Of a stretch of DNA of 14,115 nucleotides, positions 1-9,290 are shown piece by piece. The stretch comes from Chondrilla cf. caribensis (taxonomy: Eukaryota; Porifera; Demospongiae; Chondrillida; Chondrillidae). Position numbers and translations under genes: made by a program. The notes under the pieces were generated by a model. The model had not been told where the DNA came from and ran no database searches. It saw only the letters and a program-made list of their open reading frames with translations. How positions within the stretch are numbered: the first letter of the stretch is position 1; each line of letters begins with the position of its first letter. The stretch is taken from positions 1,594,433-1,608,547 of the forward strand of contig OZ026547.1 in the NCBI GenBank assembly GCA_964020155.1, given 5' to 3'.

Positions 1-106
1 TTCTCTCGCAGTTTAGAAGATTAGTTGAATGCAATACTTATAATGTCACTGTTTACATATTGATTGTGTTAGGATGTAACCATGGTTACTCCTCTCATTT
101 ACACAG

Positions 107-221
107 AAATGAATCAGCCGCACCAGGGAAAGTCCCTCCTGCCTCGCGCATTTCAATGTCCGAAACAAACGAAGATGTTATAACACATGATGACAGTACT
201 CAGCTCAAGAAGGATTTCTAG
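107..221 (+). CDS. C-terminal exon of an unidentified gene (5' part outside window)
   Basis: A good splice acceptor (pyrimidine-rich tract ending TTTACACAG, AG at 105-106) precedes a frame that takes base 107 as the last base of a split codon and then reads 37 codons to TAG at 219-221. The peptide starts NESAAPGKVPPASRIS and ends THDDSTQLKKDF. It is polar, Ser/Thr/Asp/Lys-rich and has no membrane segment, so it looks like a disordered tail, for instance of a membrane protein. GC content is higher than in the flanking DNA, as expected of an exon. An AATAAA lies 15 bases after the stop. The same frame stays open back to base 3, and another acceptor-like site (TCTCTCGCAG) ends at 11, so the exon could instead be 12-221. 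The gene is tail-to-tail with receptor gene A. I do not recognise the protein. Confidence 0.55.
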
Positions 222-693
222 CCCAATTCGTCCATAATAAAGGGCAAAGTCATTTCATAACCCAGGATAAAGTTATATTGCAATAATATTATCTGCTTTT
301 GGACCCCGTACTTAATTTCCTTGAAACAAGATATCAATCTCTAATTAATTATTAAACGAGGCTGATTGAACTTCATTTGCAAATATAATTAATAATATTA
401 TAATCCAGATTTAAATTGATGATTGTATCATTCTTGTGGTGATAAATTGCCAATTAGATGAAATCTTGATTCATCAATACACAAATTAACATGGAATATA
501 ATACCATTATTTAGCATGTGTTTATGCATAATATGTACAGAGGTGGTATATATGTGCCTGGGTATACTGCATAATAAACTAGCTGTTTGATAGCAATATA
601 TTGTGTATAATAACGATTGTAAATTTATATTGTTGTACGTACATTGTTATTTTTTATAGAAGTACAAATATAGAAATTGAGTCAGTAATTTTT
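222..693. other. AT-rich intergenic spacer between convergent genes
   Basis: This stretch of about 470 bases separates the stop codons of two tail-to-tail genes. I see no credible coding frame, RNA gene or repeat. On the minus strand there is no canonical AATAAA for receptor gene A; a TATAAA variant at 658-653, about 36 bases past its stop, could serve as its poly(A) signal. Confidence 0.5.
236..241 (+). promoter_or_regulatory. Poly(A) signal AATAAA of the leftmost gene
   Basis: A canonical AATAAA sits 15 bases downstream of the TAG at 219-221. It fits a very short 3' untranslated region and supports 107-221 as a true terminal exon. Confidence 0.6.
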
Positions 694-1309
694 CTAGTTT
701 GCATTTTCAATGTCACCGTCTCCATCAATCCTGTCATCCTCAAGATCACCTTGGCCTGTTATTGTGGCCTGGCTGTCACCTCGAAAATACACATGTTCCA
801 CGGGAACAGTGTTGGTGTCTGTTCCCTCACTGGGGGATGTCGAGGCATCCGAATTTCTGTTAATATTCACAACCTCTGTATTTGTTTTCGTATGAACTGG
901 AACCACATTGATTTCACTTTTCATTTTCATGGTAACTGTTACCGGGGAATCTTCAAGCTCCATGTTGCATTTGTTGTCCTCATCTAAAATCTTCACTTTG
1001 TTATCGTTTGTAACCGTGGTGATCTGCCCCGGGGAATCCCCCTTTTCGTATTTGCTATCTTTGGATAACTGTGATTTGTAATTGGGTACTGTACTATCCC
1101 ATGGAGCACTTGTTCTGCGAATGCAGACCAGACACCTGAGTAGCCAGTAGAGGGCATGTCTGAATTCAGGTCTGAAATAGACCTGAATTATTCCCGTGAT
1201 TGCCGGGAGGGCAACGGTTAGAAATGTGGAGGTGGCTTGGAGAGGGGCTGGCTGGAATTCTGTACCTGTGTAAATGCAATATGATGAAGTCAGAGGTGCA
1301 GTGTGTGTG

Positions 1310-1367
<58 letters not shown>

Positions 1368-1386
1368 TGTGTGTGTGTGTGTGTGT

Positions 1387-1448
<62 letters not shown>

Positions 1449-3324
1449 TTGTGTGTGTGTGTGTGCATGTGTGTGTGTGTGTGTTTTAGTGTGTGTGTGT
1501 TTGTGTGTACGTGTGTATTAGTGTGTGTGTATGTGTGTTTGTGTGTACATGTGTGTGTGTGTGTTTGTGTGTACATGTTTGTGTGTGTGTGTGTGTGTGT
1601 TTGTGTGTACATGTTTGTGTGTGTGTGTGTGGGTGGGTATGCATGTGTGTGTGGGTACACATAATGCATCTATGTAATACATTGAGCAATAATGAAGTTC
1701 TAAGTGTATCAAATTTATCGTTAGTTTCAGCAATTATGCTGATAATATGACATTAATTGTGTACATGTACAAAATTATTTCCAATTAATGCTCACCTGTT
1801 GGTATGGTGATAATTGAGGACACTGTACCAGTAAGCAGCTGTATCCCATAGATAACAACTAATGCCACAAAGACTCCATACAAAGTGAAACATTTCTTCC
1901 TGCCTCCACCTGCGAATATATAAGATATACATGAGAAGAATAAACAATACAATAATTATAAAACATTATTTTGATTTATTTGTTTAGAAAATATCAATTT
2001 TCATGCAGTCATTGTATTTCACTTACACAAACAGCAGCATTTTCTTTGTTTTTCTTTTTCTGTATCTTTGTTTTTACGATAGTCGATAATTTCCACTGTG
2101 GTCCTGTTTGGTGAGGATTTATGTTGCCAAGACGACCGTGACCCATTCATATTGGTGGAAGTGATAGTTGTTGCCCTTCTAGATGATCTCAACTGGTGTG
2201 CAAAACGTCGCGCAAAAATGAAGGTGGCAATGATCATAATAATCAAAATTATGATCGGGATGGTGGAAGAAATGACATAGACCACCAACCACAAGTTTCC
2301 GGCATTGATTGGTGGAATACAGACTCCGCCCTTTGTATAGAAGGTGTAACCCCCAAAGTCGAAAAACGGTGTAGTAGCAAGTAAGAAACAGTAAATCCAG
2401 ATGCCAATTATGATCAAGATTATCAACTGTAGAATGAAAATATTAATTGTGAATTAATCTATATTTTTTAAATACAGTAATAGAGTTGTACTCTCTATTG
2501 GAAGCATCTAAATAGAGGAAACCTTCATATTAAGGACACCATTTTGTGTTCCAGAGTGATAATGTATTGTATTGTATTGAATTACCTCTGAATTGAAGAA
2601 ACCCCTGTAATGAAGACATGAATTGCATGAGGTCCTAAAGTGTCCTAAATAGAGAGGTTCCACTGTAATAAGGACATGAATTAAGGTCTTGAAGTGTCCT
2701 TAATAGAGAGGTTTCTTTGTAATAAAGACATGAATTGAGGTCCCAAAGTGTCCTTAATAGAGAGGTTCCACTGTAATAGACATGAATTGCATGAGGTCCC
2801 AAAGTGTCCTCAATGGAAAGGTTCCACTGTAATAGGCATGAATTGAGGTCCCAAAGTGTCCTCAATGGAAAGGTTCCCGTGTAATAGACATGAATTGAGG
2901 TCCCAAAGTGTCCTTAATAGAGAGGTTCCCCTGTACATACATATTCATGATTTCAATTTGGAGTGGGTATATTATTATATTATGTGCACAGAGTATGTAA
3001 GCCTCACATGTGCAAATCCCTTTTTGTGTTCATAGAGGTAAATGCAATCCAAATATTTTTTGGAATCTAATTTGCGTCTTATTATTTTTCATTTGCATTT
3101 TATGTGTGTACATACGTACGTAAATATAAGTACATACATGCATGTACGTACGTGGATGTAATAATTGAAGATAATATTAATGTGTGTATATATGCATGTG
3201 TATATATAATAAATGCATGTACATGAATGTACAGTATTATAGTGTCTGTACTGTATGCACACATGTATATAGATACATAAAACGTATATGAACGTACTTA
3301 TGTACACTCCTGGGTGTGTGTGAG

Positions 3325-3386
<62 letters not shown>

Positions 3387-3892
3387 AACAGTCAACAATC
3401 TAGCAAACAAACCTTGTTTGTAAATCTGCTCTTGTGTATGTGAGGCTTGCTGACAAATAGGAACCTCTCGATGGAGATAGCGGCCAGTGTATGCAAACCC
3501 ACAGAATACGCAGCATTCAACACGAATCCTGATATCAAACAGGTGGTTTCCTTTGCCTGGATCGATTGGTATATGAGCCACTCCCCGCTGGTTGTTGCCA
3601 CGACGATGAATGGCAGTGCGATTATTCCTTCGATCACAAACGACATTGCCAGATTAAAGAGCAGCAGGGAGGATTGTGACGTGTAGCTTGGAGAGAGACT
3701 GCCCGACTTCTTCTTGGACATGTAAACAACAGTGTAGACGCAGATGAAGAGGTTCACAGACACTGTTACTATGGTAATGAGAGTCCAGAATGTCCCCAGA
3801 GCAATATTGTTCAATTCGGGGTCCAACCTCCACAAAAGTAGTGGGTCCAAATCAGCTGATGTGTTGGTTGTGTTGTTCATCATGTCGGTCAT
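694..3892 (-). CDS. Receptor gene A: divergent rhodopsin-like (class A) seven-transmembrane G-protein coupled receptor, four coding exons
   Basis: Coding exons, minus strand: 3892-3413, 2426-2027, 1909-1796, 1265-694 (521 residues). Introns are phase 0, 1, 1; donors read AAG/GTTTGT, TGT/GTAAGT, CAG/GTGAGC. A TAA directly before the ATG supports this start; an acceptor-like site at 3906-3905 suggests a spliced 5' UTR. N-glycosylation sites are N6, N7 and N10. Helices: TM1 32-58 (N47), TM2 74-98, TM3 115-143 with C118, TM4 161-182 (W170), TM5 204-232, TM6 300-328, TM7 336-360. C196 in extracellular loop 2 can pair with C118. E-R-F at 142-144 replaces DRY; helix 8 is FRPEFR at 362-367. F85 occupies the TM2 aspartate position, TM6 lacks CWxP, and TM7 has LPAIT instead of NPxxY. 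The loop before TM6 holds Cys 290-292, 294 and 300. The 154-residue tail is acidic at its end. Ligand and G protein are unknown. Confidence 0.85.
1301..1655. repeat. GT/CA microsatellite in intron 3 of receptor gene A
   Basis: About 350 bases of (GT)n on the plus strand, with TACGTG, TACATG, GTTTGT and GTGGGT interruptions. In the sense of gene A it is a CA-rich tract filling most of the 530-base intron (1795-1266) and ending about 30 bases before the exon 4 acceptor. Long Cys-Val or His-Thr open frames here are artefacts of the repeat. Confidence 0.97.
2475..2936. repeat. ~54-base minisatellite built from MITE-end-like sequence, intron 1 of gene A
   Basis: Six recognisable copies begin with AAGTGTCCT at about 2637, 2692, 2746, 2802, 2854 and 2906, with decayed copies further left. 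Units of about 52-57 bases contain TCCTTAATAGAGAGGTTCC and end ATGAATTGAGGTCCCA. Read on the minus strand each unit carries AACCTCTCTATTAAGGACAC, which resembles the terminal inverted repeat of pogo/Tigger-like transposons. The array fills the middle of intron 1 of receptor gene A. Confidence 0.9.
3313..3385. repeat. GT/CA microsatellite near the exon 1 donor of gene A
   Basis: An almost pure (GT)n run of about 70 bases with one AGCA interruption at its left end. In gene A sense it is a CA tract starting about 26 bases inside intron 1, after the donor at 3412-3411. Confidence 0.97.
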
Positions 3893-4020
3893 TTATGCCT
3901 GTACCTGTATGAACAATAGTGATAAAATGACAATATTACAATAGCTGGTACCTAGTTGTGAATGTAGACATGTGCAAAAGTCAGTATGATACAATTATTG
4001 GGGAAAGAATAGGTTAGTAT

Positions 4021-5036
4021 ATTATACACACTCCTGTTTAGTACACACTCCTGGTTAGTACACACTTCTGGTTAGTACACACTTCTTATTAATACACACT
4101 CCTGGTTAGTAGACACTCCTGGTTAGTACACACTCCTGGTTAGTACACACTCCTGATTAGTACACACTCCCGGTTAGTACTAACTCCGAGTTAGTACACA
4201 CTCCTGGCTAGTACACACACCTGGTTAGTACACACTTCTGGTTAGTACACACTCCTGGTTAGTACACACTCCCAGTTAGTATACACTCCTGGTTAGTACA
4301 CACACCTGGTTAGTACACACTTCTGGTTAGTACACACTCTTGGTCAGTACACACTCCTGGTTAGTACACACTCCTGATTAATACACATTCCCGGTTAGTA
4401 CACACTCCCGGTTAGTACACACTCCCAGTCAGTACACACTCCTGGTTAGAACACACTCCTGATTAGTACATACTCCTGGCTAGTACACACTTCTGGTTAG
4501 TACACACTCCCGGTTAGTACACACTCCCGGTTAGTACACACTCCCGGTTAGAACACACTCCTGGCTAGTACACACTCCCGGTTAGAACACACTCCTGGTT
4601 AGTACACACTCCTGGTTAGTACACACTCCTGGTTAGTATACACTCCTGGTTAGTACACACTCCTGGTTGGTACACACCCCTGGTTTGTACACACTCCTGG
4701 TTAGTACACACTCCTGGTTAGTATACACTCCTGGTTAGTATGCACTCCTGGTTTGTACACACTCCTGGTTAGTACACACTCCTGGTTAGTATACACTCCT
4801 GGTTAGTACACACTCCTGGTTAGTACACACTCCTGGTTGGTACACACCCCTGGTTTGTACACACTCCTGGTTAGTACACACTCCTGGTTAGTACACACTC
4901 CTGGTTAGTATACACTCCTGGTTAGTACACACTCCTGGTTAGTATACACTCCTGGTTAGTACACACTCCTGGTTAGTATACACTCCTGGTTAGTACACAC
5001 TCTTGGTTAGTACACACTCCTGGTTAGTACACATTC
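4021..5036. repeat. 17-base minisatellite array (about 60 units) upstream of receptor gene A
   Basis: The unit is GGTTAGTACACACTCCT, repeated with point variants (CCCGG, TTCTGG, TATACAC, GGTTGGTAC) over about 1 kb with almost no length change. Variant patterns recur at distances of 85 and 170 bases, showing higher-order duplications of 5 and 10 units. The array starts about 130 bases upstream of the gene A start codon, so it lies in or beside its promoter or 5' UTR. A second, shorter array of the same unit is in intron 2 of gene B. Confidence 0.98.
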
Positions 5037-6380
5037 CTTTACGAAAAGACTTCAGTTTCCCTCTCAGCACTCACTTTGACTGACCTTGTTCCGAGATTGC
5101 CAAACACCCAGTTTACTGTTCAAACGTTCAACAGTTTACAAACATGCGTGTAGAATCAAGTTATCCTGTTTCAATCCCGAAAGAAGCCAGTGTGAACAGG
5201 TGGTCATGTGTGAATTCTAACTGTTTCAGGCTCCAATTCCCTAGATACACCACCATATCCTCAATTGTGTGCTTGTGTATCTACTTGTGTATGTGAATCA
5301 TGTTTAGTTATTGGATATGACCCTTTGATCTCGAGAATCAATTCAATTTTGAAGACTCTCATGTGAATGCTTGTAGCTTTTCTCAACAATAGCATCTATA
5401 CTGTCGAGAAAGGTCTTCTTAAGTGCGTTTGTTACCAAGCTGTTTGAAGGCAGTGTGTATTTCCATTACCATTGTTGTATATAGACTGCATATAGACACA
5501 CCTCACAACCCGTTAAACTAGCTAGTTTTAAGATAGGTCCTATCTTCACCACGTAAACTTTATTTATTATTATGAAAATACATAGCATTACGTCATAGAA
5601 TTATTGTTTTAAACATAAACTCAATTCTGATTCAAACAGTTTTTAGGCAGTTTTCAAACAAATTTAATACCCAGTGACGCATTCTCAACTTATACAGGTT
5701 ATATTGCTAATAATATTTCTGATACATATTACCAATAACTTGTACCTATGTAAATTCTATATTAACTGTAACTCACTCAATTCCTTCCTTCAGTTGTCAG
5801 TTGTTACAGGGTACGTACTTTCTGATTCACCTGCAGGTGGCAGCCTTTATACGAACGTACGACGCGCACATGCAGACATGTACTGTATAGGTGCGAAGTG
5901 TACTTGTGAGGTTTCTCAAGAAGATGTACAAGTGCTGACCCCTTCCTCTTAAATGGAACTTGTGTGCTGGCATATCCTCTATATGTGTATGACCTTCACT
6001 GTGGGAGGATTATGGTGTGTGACACACCATAGACGTATGTATTCCGGGAAATTTACTTAGTACATAATCGTTTTTCAGCTGTATCACTAATTCTGTATGT
6101 TAATCAAATCAAACTTCCCCTTATAATGACATTGTTCTAAATATGTTTGATGGGAATGTATTGAGACACTTCACAGCTTTAATCAGCCCATTCACCAAAA
6201 CTTGCTTATGCTGTTTTTGGATTGAATGGTACACATGTGTCTTCATAAGGGTTGGACCCATGAAGCAGTACCTTGTTGTATGACATTAACTGTCAAATAA
6301 AAAAGGGGCTAAGCAGCTGCTCTCACATATGGGGGACTTAGAATGTGCACAGGGGGATTTTTTATAATATTTTATTATTA
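5037..6380. other. Intergenic stretch with no convincing gene
   Basis: About 1.3 kb of AT-rich, mostly unique sequence between the 17-base array and the large GT array. No frame here has an ATG start, coding composition and splice sites together. The longest open frame (5674-5952) starts at GTG with a low-complexity hydrophobic beginning. A 21-base perfect palindrome lies at 6011-6031. Confidence 0.5.
6011..6031. repeat. Perfect short inverted repeat
   Basis: Arms TATGGTGTGT (6011-6020) and ACACACCATA (6022-6031) are exact reverse complements around one central G. This could be a dimeric protein binding site or chance in GT/CA-rich DNA. Confidence 0.6.
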
Positions 6381-7163
<783 letters not shown>

Positions 7164-7238
7164 GACACAGCATTGATTGTCAGTAATCCCTCAACATGGG
7201 ACAAATACAGTATAATTATGTACCACTAGTGTCAGATT

Positions 7239-7356
7239 CCACAACATTCAGTGGTCTCTCAATGTAGACTCCGCTGTAAGTGTGTAACTGTTGACGTATG
7301 TGATGTCCAGCCACAACACATGCAGTGGTATCTGAATGTGAGCTCCGTCAATGCAT
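7239..7356. repeat. Degenerate two-copy tandem duplication
   Basis: Copy 1 starts CCACAACATTCAGTGGT at 7239 and copy 2 starts CCACAACACATGCAGTGGT at 7311. Both continue with CT(C/G)AATGT and a shared CTCCG block. Spacing is 72 bases; similarity is moderate, so this is an old duplication. Confidence 0.55.
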
Positions 7357-7454
7357 TTTTATCCATTTTCTTTATTTTATTTTTATTTTTATCTTGATTC
7401 ATTGTTTTCGGTATGTACTGTCACCATAGTGGGTGCCACTCTGAACAGTCTATA

Positions 7455-7630
7455 CAGTGAAACCTCACTAATCCGACACCTCTATAATCCAACATTCTCT
7501 CTAATCCGACCATTATATGAGGTACAGTCACCATACATAAGTATGGTAAGAGGTATCTATAATCCAACAACCTCTTAATCCGACATTATTCTCAGGTCCC
7601 ATTGAGTGTCGGATTAGAGTGGTTTCATTG
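7455..7630. mobile_element. Non-autonomous MITE with pogo/Tigger-like ends and TA target duplication
   Basis: A 176-base element. Its left end CAGTGAAACCTCACTAATCC matches the reverse complement of its right end, which begins CAATGAAACCACTCTAATCC; over 24 bases 21 agree. TA dinucleotides flank both ends (7453-7454 and 7631-7632), as for Tc1/mariner/pogo-type insertion. Internal AATCCGAC/AATCCAAC motifs repeat the terminal theme. There is no transposase frame, so it must have been moved by an enzyme encoded elsewhere. Confidence 0.85.
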
Positions 7631-8085
7631 TATTATTATGACTAACGGTTCCCAATATTGAATGAGATCACCTGATACCTGATATGTCATGTGATCAAGG
7701 AATCTAACCAGATTGGTCATGCCTATGTGTGAACCCCTAGAAGTGAGGAGACGACACCCAAATACCTTACCAGCCTCAGCAACCCTACGAGGTCCAACTT
7801 TCCTTCATTTGAACTTAGCTGTCCAATCAGTACATTCAACCAATACCTTGTGTCCTAATTTATGGCTTTGTGGTCGCAACAAAATTCCGATTGATTACAC
7901 TTAATTAATGCTGTTGTAAATAGCAAGGCGTGTATATATTACCATGGCAACTGCAAATGGTATGTAACTATGGGAACTGACTTTACTGGATGGAGATGTG
8001 GCTTTTCTATGCCATGATAAAATTTTAATGCTAGGGATCCAGAGTCTAGCTCACAGGAGGAAAGTACCAGTTTCATTAAGGATAA
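7631..8085. other. Intergenic stretch, nothing recognised
   Basis: About 450 bases with no splice-supported coding frame, RNA gene or clear repeat. A 63-codon open frame at 7713-7904 has no family resemblance or exon context and is probably chance. Confidence 0.4.
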
Positions 8086-8169
8086 AACACTATTGAAACA
8101 TTGTTGAAAGGCCCTGTTTCAATGCAACTTTTGTGAAATAGAGCCTTTCAACAATGTTTCAATAGTGTT
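8086..8169. repeat. 84-base hairpin with a perfect 27-base stem
   Basis: Bases 8086-8112 (AACACTATTGAAACATTG...) are the exact reverse complement of 8143-8169. After one C-A mismatch the pairing continues for seven more positions, including one G-T wobble, leaving a loop of about 14 bases. The size resembles a microRNA precursor, but such perfect arms are equally typical of a small foldback transposon. No clear target duplication is visible, and the sequence cannot tell the two apart. Confidence 0.85.
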
Positions 8170-8230
8170 CCTACTCGATGAAAACAGGATTTCCCCCTAG
8201 GCCTGTGCAAGTGCTAGTCTTAACACCAAA

Positions 8231-9066
8231 TTTTCCAAACATGCCAATATAATATGGTCTAAACACCCCGCTGGGAGATTGTGTATACTTGGCAGTGTTG
8301 GTGGTGCTGTGGGGTCAACATCTGGTTGTAGCACCTATCCAAGACTATAGACACATGGTCTAAACACCTTGAGCTCCTTGAGATAATATTATGTGTACTT
8401 GGAAGTGTTGGTGGTGCTATATGGAGTCGATATCTGGTTGTAGCATCCACTCTCCAAACCTATAAAAATGTGATCAAACGTGCAATACTTCAAGGGAGGT
8501 TGTGTGTGCTCACAACTAGCAGTGCCAACGGTGCTATGGGATCAACTCCTGGTGATAGCACCACCCTATCCAAAATCTATAGACACATGGTCTAAACACC
8601 TCCCTGGGATAATGTTATGTATCCCTGGGAGATATTATGTGCGCTTGATAGTGTTGGTGGTGTTATGGGGACAAAACATGGTCATAGCATCCACTCTCCA
8701 AACTTATAAAAATGCAATCAAACATGTACAACTTCCTGGGAGGTAGTGTGTGCTCGCAATCAGCAGTGTCCGATGATATGACGTCAGGTTCTGGCCAAAG
8801 CACCATGCACACTTTCCAAACCTGTGAAAACATTACATGACAACATGACATTATGAGTACTTGGAAGTGTCTGTGGTACTATGGAGTCAAATTCTGCTAT
8901 GGGGTCAGTTCTGGCCATTAGCACCACGCTTTCCAAATCTGTGAAAACATATGGGATGAGCATCTCCTCAGGACATTATGAGTACTTGGAAGTGTCTGTG
9001 GTACTATATATGGAGTCAAATTCTGCTATGGGGTCAGTTCTGGCCATTAGCACTTCACTTGATCTC
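8231..9066. repeat. Degenerate ~118-base tandem array (seven units)
   Basis: Units run roughly 8231-8340, 8341-8454, 8455-8570, 8571-8698, 8699-8816, 8817-8933 and 8934-9066. Each carries AGTGTTGGTGGTGCTATGG or a variant, then a GGTTGTAGCACC-like block, and ends in CTNTCC. Units 2 and 4 share TATAGACACATGGTCTAAAC, while 3 and 5 share a TATAAAAATG-GATCAAAC version, so part of the array grew as dimers. Units 6 and 7 are a close recent pair. No coding frame is shared by all units. Confidence 0.85.
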
Positions 9067-9204
9067 CATAATATGAAAATATGAAGCCGTGTTAATTATA
9101 ATACATGTATTAGTACCAAAGGCAGGATTGATTAATGTGCAACTTTCAGAAGAACCTTGCACCTCTATGCATCTTGTAGATGATAAGAACTAGAAAAAGT
9201 ACAA

Positions 9205-9210
9205 TTTATT
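9205..9210 (-). promoter_or_regulatory. Poly(A) signal AATAAA of receptor gene B
   Basis: TTTATT on the plus strand reads AATAAA in gene B sense, about 80 bases after its TAA stop at 9293-9291. It implies a 3' UTR of roughly 100 bases. Confidence 0.6.
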
Positions 9211-9290
9211 AAAAGTTGAAAGTATAAATTAGAAATATGGTACTCAGTGGATGATATTTGATAATACAGTACTGCGTATGTTGTTGAATT

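Noticed and set aside
1..106. Separate small exon at 12-75 followed by a tiny intron
   Set aside because: The intron would be only 31 bases (76-106) with a weak GTAACC donor, too short to be spliced normally.
4021..5036. CRISPR-like or telomere-like array
   Set aside because: The units are contiguous 17-mers with no spacers, and this is an animal genome. GGTTAG occurs in each unit but no tandem TTAGGG is present, so the telomere resemblance is probably coincidence.
5674..5952. Open frame of 92 codons on the plus strand
   Set aside because: It begins with GTG, its first half is AT-driven hydrophobic sequence, it shows no motif, and no splice-supported partner exon is nearby.
8259..9084. Several 60-90 codon frames across the ~118-base tandem array
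   Set aside because: They are in different frames and strands between units and do not follow the repeat period, so they are not a repeated protein domain.
9182..9290. In-frame continuation for more than 30 codons after the gene B stop
   Set aside because: The translated sequence does not resemble the gene A tail, is AT-driven and includes the poly(A) signal, so a longer tail or readthrough is not supported.
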